Part shown: piece after piece, positions 60,470 to 64,000 of the stretch
Layout: each line of letters opens with the position of its first letter
Numbering within the stretch: position 1 is the stretch's first letter
Source: CBFGRV01 sp965651265
GTDB taxonomy: Bacteria > Bacteroidota > Rhodothermia > Rhodothermales > VXPQ01
DNA length: 64,000 nucleotides
Reading direction: 5' to 3'
NCBI GenBank assembly: GCA_965651265.1
Contig: CBFGRV010000008.1
Span: 25,358 to 89,357, forward strand
Made by a program: the position numbers and the translations under genes
The notes under the pieces: model-generated
What the model was told of the DNA's origin: nothing
The model's database searches: none
The model's input: only the letters and a program-made list of their open reading frames with translations

Positions 60470-60934
60470 CTAATGCAAGTCACGGGCATAGATGTCACGC
60501 TCGAGGCGATCCGCCACGTGCGCGACCTTCTCGACCATCTCCCAGACTTCCTCGAAGTCGAGCGTGGAAACCTGGTGAGAGGCACGTAGCGTGATGTACG
60601 TGACCAATTCGTTGTCGTCGTTTCGGAAGTCCTCGATACAGATCGCGCCTACGTCCAACTCTGCATTCTTTCGCAGCAGTGACTCCAAATCTAATCGGTG
60701 CGGACGCGGTCCGATCGGGCTATCCACAACGATGCGGGCACTCTCATCAGCGTCCATCGCATCTTTGTAGATCAGGTGGACGAGCTGCGAACGTTGATCT
60801 CCCGTCATCACTTCGAATACCCAGTGGTTTGGCTCGATCTGCTTCGAGTTCGGGCCATACCGCTCTCGGAGCGAGGACGTAAGACGATCGAATCGCATTC
60901 TCTCCGATTCATGAAGTCGTTCAGCAGGTAGCAT
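60470..60934 (-). CDS. Small soluble protein, possibly YbjN/type III chaperone-like fold
   Basis: 154 residues, acidic and soluble. The pattern of an N-terminal helix, a beta-strand run (WVFEVMTGDQRSQLVHLIYK), a central helix and strands (ELDVGAICIEDF, ELVTYITLRASHQVSTLDF), then a long C-terminal helix EVWEMVEKVAHVADRLERD resembles YbjN and secretion-chaperone folds. The resemblance is by eye only. It is probably cotranscribed with the membrane protein gene 30 bp downstream. Confidence 0.65.
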   Translation of the reverse strand: MLPAERLHESERMRFDRLTSSLRERYGPNSKQIEPNHWVFEVMTGDQRSQLVHLIYKDAMDADESARIVVDSPIGPRPHRLDLESLLRKNAELDVGAICIEDFRNDDNELVTYITLRASHQVSTLDFEEVWEMVEKVAHVADRLERDIYARDLH

Positions 60935-61286
60935 TCGCGCTCACCAATCAGCGTAACAAGCAGCGCGCGTTCCGCCCCGTGCTATGATGCACTTCGGTGG
61001 AAGCGGGATGGCAAAGATCAGTTCCACTCGAGAATTCCCTCTCACAGGAATATTACCGGACATGCGATGCGCGTTCCCGCCGAATGTAGGTGGATAACCT
61101 TTTGCCCCTTGGCATCGCTCGACTTCGACCGTCCATGCTCCCATCATATTCCTCGCGAACATAGCTTTCAGCACTACGTATCGGCCCTCCCGGCGCAACA
61201 CTGCGCCCGGCGGCAGAATCATCGGACATGAACCTCAGTGCGAGATACCCACCCGCGTTGAGGCACGACACACCAGCCCCAGATTT
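60935..61286. other. 352-bp intergenic region before glyS
   Basis: Divergent gap with no supported gene. A 93-codon minus-strand frame at 60941-61222 lacks any family feature that I recognise. A small perfect hairpin GGCGCA/TGCGCC (61192-61207) lies about 80 bp before glyS. No tRNA, T-box or clear promoter was found. Confidence 0.5.
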
Positions 61287-62723
61287 ATGGATCTACTTGA
61301 TAAGATCGTCTCACTTTCGAAGCGGCGCGGATTCATCTTTCCGTCCTCTGAAATCTATGGAGGACTCGGCGCCACGTACGACTACGGCCCGCTCGGCGTG
61401 GAGCTGAAGCGCAACGTAAAGGAGCGCTGGTGGCATCACATGGTCTATCGGCACGACAACATCGAGGGCCTCGATGCTGCCATTCTGATGCATCCGACCG
61501 TGTGGAAGGCATCGGGGCACGTGGATGCGTTCAACGATCCGATGATCGACGATAAAGCCTCGAAGCGCCGGTATAGGGCGGATGACCTCATCGAGGCGCA
61601 CATCCGGAAGCTCGAGGAGGCGGGTGAGACGGATCGAGCCGAATCGCTTCGAGAGCAGTTCGTGGAGGCGTTGAATAGCGACGATATGCCTCGACGGCTT
61701 TATGACATCATTATCCAGGAGGAAATCCGTAGTCCGGATTCCGGCGCCTTCGATTGGACCGAAGTCCGCCAATTCAACCTGATGTTTGAGACGCACATCG
61801 GACCGATCGCGGACGAGGAGAACCGCATCTATCTGCGGCCGGAGACGGCACAGGGGATCTTTGTGAATTTCCGCCTCGCGCAGGAAACAGCCCGGCAGCA
61901 GGTCCCCTTCGGCATCGCGCAGATTGGCAAGGCTTTTCGGAATGAGATCGTGGCGCGGCAGTTCATCTTTCGGATGCGTGAGTTCGAGCAGATGGAGATG
62001 CAGTATTTCGTGAAGCCGGGCACGCAGATGGAGCATTTCGAGGCATGGCGCGAGAAGCGGATGCAGTGGCATATCGACAACGGAATCCGAGAGCGAAAAC
62101 TGCGTTGGCATCAACACGAGAAGCTCGCACATTATGCCGACGCGGCCTTCGACGTGCAGTACGAATTTCCGATTGGATGGCAGGAGGTGGAGGGTATCCA
62201 CTCACGGACGGATTATGATCTCCGTCGACATCAGGAATTCTCCGGAAAGAAGATGGAGTACTTCGATCCGTTCACGAAGGAGAAATACATCCCATACGTC
62301 GTGGAAACGTCGGCCGGATTGGACCGCACCATCCTGATGCTGCTCTGTGAGGCGTATGAGGAAGAGGAGGTCGAGGGTGAGGAGCGCGTCGTGATGAAGT
62401 TCCACCCCGAAATCGCGCCCATCAAGGCGGCGGTTTTTCCGCTGGTCAAGCGGGACGGAATGCCGGACATGGCGCACGCCATCGAGGCCGACCTGCGGCA
62501 TCACTTCAATGCGTTTTACGACGACAGCGGGTCTATCGGAAAACGGTATCGCCGGATGGACGAAGCCGGCACGCCGTTTTGCATCACGGTGGACGGCGAG
62601 ACGCTGGCGGATGGGACGGTCACGGTGCGCGACCGCGACACCATGGCGCAGGAGCGCGTCCCGAAAGAGAATGTAGTGAGGTACGTCAGCGACCGGATGC
62701 GGGCGTGGGAGAGGGCTGCGTGA
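61287..62723 (+). CDS. glyS: Glycine--tRNA ligase, alpha2 type
   Basis: 478-residue class II synthetase of the dimeric (archaeal/eukaryal-like) kind used by Bacteroidota, not the alpha2beta2 type. Motifs: IVSLSKRRGFIFPSSEIYGG at the start, motif 1 region DYGPLGVELKRNVKERWW, motif 2 IGKAFRNEIVARQFIFRMRE, motif 3 ETSAGLDRTILML, and a C-terminal anticodon-binding domain (KAAVFPLVKRDGMPDMA). The ATG at 61287 fits the family start. Confidence 0.97.
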   Translation: MDLLDKIVSLSKRRGFIFPSSEIYGGLGATYDYGPLGVELKRNVKERWWHHMVYRHDNIEGLDAAILMHPTVWKASGHVDAFNDPMIDDKASKRRYRADDLIEAHIRKLEEAGETDRAESLREQFVEALNSDDMPRRLYDIIIQEEIRSPDSGAFDWTEVRQFNLMFETHIGPIADEENRIYLRPETAQGIFVNFRLAQETARQQVPFGIAQIGKAFRNEIVARQFIFRMREFEQMEMQYFVKPGTQMEHFEAWREKRMQWHIDNGIRERKLRWHQHEKLAHYADAAFDVQYEFPIGWQEVEGIHSRTDYDLRRHQEFSGKKMEYFDPFTKEKYIPYVVETSAGLDRTILMLLCEAYEEEEVEGEERVVMKFHPEIAPIKAAVFPLVKRDGMPDMAHAIEADLRHHFNAFYDDSGSIGKRYRRMDEAGTPFCITVDGETLADGTVTVRDRDTMAQERVPKENVVRYVSDRMRAWERAA

Positions 62724-62901
62724 GGAGTATGCGGGAGGGTTTCCTTGACGAATGACTCGGGAGAGAGTGCGCTGAACAGAGGATTGGAGCGCTACTGGGA
62801 GGTTATGTTTTCGGCCCCCAATGTGTCTAGTATAAGATACGAGGGCGCACCCCGTCCGGCCGATGTGCCGCAGTCTTCTTCTTCCGATACCGCGCAGAGG
62901 T

Positions 62902-63771
62902 ATGGCCCATCCGATTACACTCGATTTGTACCTCGATGTGCGGGAAACGCGGTACACACTGGAAGAAGCCATCGACCTCATTCATCGCATTCAGCTGCAG
63001 ATCCAATCGCTTGAGGATTATCGGCTCAAGTTGAAGTGGTGGATGGGGTGTATTCTCGCGCACACGGATCGGACGGACTGCTCGCGTGAGCAACTGGTCG
63101 AGGAAGTGGCCGACCGGCTTCGAACGAAACACGGCATTCGGGCTGGCCGGACCGTTCTACTTAGGTGCCTCAAGCTTTACACCGTGCTGAACGGAGATTA
63201 CAAGTGTTACTTGGAATGGATCGAAGCGCGCAAACGGCTCTTCGCGCGGCCTGTCTACTGGTATGACGTGGTGAACGACTTGCTGGGCGGCAAGAATAAT
63301 CCTGCGGTCATTGGCCGGGAGGCGGCAGACCAGGCGGACTTCCGCGACGCGGAGCTCGCGATCGAGGCACTGGAGCGGGTGATCGTAAGGGCATCCGAAG
63401 GCAGCGAGGAGGCGCAAGGCGTCGTTGAGGGTATACGCCAGTCGATGGTGGGGCTGATGCTCTTGGCCGGCGGATCGAAACGAACGGCGCGAAGCAGAGC
63501 GTACCTAGAGTTCGTGGCCTCGTGTGGTTGTTTCGTGTGCGGACGCCCGGCCGAACCGCACCATGCATTAGGTCAGCGTGGGACGGGTATAAAGCCCAGT
63601 GACTTCGGATGTGTGCCCCTCTGCCGTCTGCATCACAGACAGCTGCACCAGAGCGGATTTCGACACTTCGAGAGGTTTCACGGGGTCATGCTGACCGAGG
63701 TGGCCCTGAACCTGCTCCACCGATTCGTGACCGGCAACTGGTTGACGATGCACGTAGGGCGAGACGAGTGA
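62902..63771 (+). CDS. Putative HNH/beta-beta-alpha-metal nuclease-like protein
   Basis: 289 residues from the ATG at 62902 (an ATG at 62863 would add 13). The N-terminal 200 residues are mainly helical with no recognised domain. The C terminus has a compact metal-finger pattern: Cys210 and Cys213 in CGCFVCG, His220-His221 in AEPHHALGQRGTGIKPSDFG, then PLCRLHHRQLHQ with Cys241, His244, His245 and His249. This resembles DUF968 and Ref-type phage HNH endonucleases. It lies 179 bp after glyS and directly before the tandem repeat array, so a link between the two is possible but unproven. Confidence 0.7.
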   Translation: MAHPITLDLYLDVRETRYTLEEAIDLIHRIQLQIQSLEDYRLKLKWWMGCILAHTDRTDCSREQLVEEVADRLRTKHGIRAGRTVLLRCLKLYTVLNGDYKCYLEWIEARKRLFARPVYWYDVVNDLLGGKNNPAVIGREAADQADFRDAELAIEALERVIVRASEGSEEAQGVVEGIRQSMVGLMLLAGGSKRTARSRAYLEFVASCGCFVCGRPAEPHHALGQRGTGIKPSDFGCVPLCRLHHRQLHQSGFRHFERFHGVMLTEVALNLLHRFVTGNWLTMHVGRDE

Positions 63772-63777
63772 GGAGCG

Positions 63778-64000
63778 CATGCAACACGAGGTCTGTCGCA
63801 TGCATCACGAGGCAATTGTCCCATGCAACACGAGGTTTGTCGCATGCATCACGAGGCAATTGTCCCATGCAACACGGAGCGATTGTCCCATGCAACACGG
63901 AGCGATTGTCCCATGCAACACGGAGCGATTGTCCCATGCAACGCGAGGTTTGTCGCATGCAACACGAGGCAATTGTCCCATGCAACACGGAGCGATTGTC
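63778..64000. repeat. Tandem array of 21/23-bp repeats, cut by window edge
   Basis: Ten head-to-tail units beginning CATGCA, starting at 63778, 63799, 63822, 63843, 63866, 63889, 63912, 63935, 63956 and 63979. Type A (21 bp): CATGCAACACGAGG then TTTGTCG or TCTGTCG. Type B (23 bp): CATGCATCACGAGG or CATGCAACACGAGG, then CAATTGTCC. Type C (23 bp): CATGCAACACGGAG then CGATTGTCC. The order is A-B-A-B-C-C-C-A-B-C, with every A followed by B. Type A ends create GCATGC junctions. There are no unique spacers. The array starts 7 bp after the HNH-like gene and continues past the window. Confidence 0.95.

Noticed and set aside
60941..61222. 93-codon gene before glyS
   Set aside because: No recognised features and competing frames on both strands; no ribosome site.
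60935..61286. T-box or tRNA gene in front of glyS
   Set aside because: No tRNA cloverleaf or T-box motif could be read; only a 6-bp hairpin is present.
62724..63771. Prophage or phage remnant around the HNH-like gene
   Set aside because: No integrase, structural or lysis genes nearby; only the HNH-like motif hints at phage origin.
63686..63988. 100-codon minus-strand reading frame over the repeats
   Set aside because: The apparent protein is only the tandem repeat read out of phase (Cys/Met/Arg-rich repeats); the array better explains it.
63778..64000. CRISPR array
   Set aside because: Units are contiguous with no unique spacers, and unit length is 21/23 bp; no cas genes are present.

Overview
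The window reads as chromosome of a T9SS-bearing, fairly GC-rich member of the Bacteroidota/Rhodothermota group, most like Rhodothermia. The reasons are TonB-dependent receptors with a carboxypeptidase-regulatory-like N-terminal domain, a DUF4249-type lipoprotein, a PorV/PorQ-like barrel, secreted proteins with type IX C-terminal sorting-like domains, FG-GAP repeat proteins, a bacillithiol-type disulfide reductase and an alpha2-type glycyl-tRNA synthetase. Shine-Dalgarno sequences are weak or missing before many genes, which also fits that group. I see no rRNA, tRNA, insertion sequence, prophage or CRISPR array.

Layout. 1-9.6 kb is housekeeping: mgtE; a minus-strand murB-ccmB-ccmC-ccmD-ccmE run with a CXXXY-type CcmE and no ccmA; a Cys-retaining alkyltransferase-like protein; add-aroA; tatA-gatA. 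9.6-12.7 kb holds a TonB receptor with its DUF4249-like lipoprotein. 12.8-28.0 kb is a 15-gene surface-polysaccharide cluster (five glycosyltransferases, NodB-type deacetylase, Wzm/Wzt ABC exporter, four methyltransferase-like proteins counting a kinase fusion, two GNAT/FemAB-like acyltransferases, a DesI-like sugar aminotransferase). Its last genes suggest an N-methylated 4-amino-6-deoxysugar. 28.0-31.2 kb carries two FG-GAP proteins on the minus strand. 31.4-34.5 kb is sucD-engB-serA.

34.8-43.1 kb is an outer-membrane operon: a near-consensus promoter, a roughly 300-nt leader, a large TonB receptor, a giant secreted protein and a PorV-like barrel, with GC-rich hairpins after each gene and a terminator at the end. 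43.2-47.5 kb encodes two overlapping heptaheme c-type cytochrome/TPR lipoproteins. 47.5-50.3 kb is a translationally coupled arginine deiminase-tadA-ypdA run. 50.4-56.6 kb includes a small membrane protein, truA joined in frame to a Kelch-like lipoprotein, aroK, rnhB and a membrane-anchored MurF-family ligase coupled to an alpha/beta hydrolase. 56.6-64 kb holds a short Rho behind a long structured leader, radC, two uncharacterised minus-strand genes, glyS, a putative HNH-type protein and, at the very end, an array of 21/23-bp tandem repeats cut by the window edge.

The strongest candidates for something new are the terminal repeat array beside the HNH-like gene, the truA-Kelch gene with no stop between its halves, the paired heptaheme-TPR lipoproteins, the bipartite kinase-like protein in the polysaccharide cluster, and the inferred dimethylaminosugar pathway. 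All functional statements come from reading the sequence and recalling family motifs; no database search was made.
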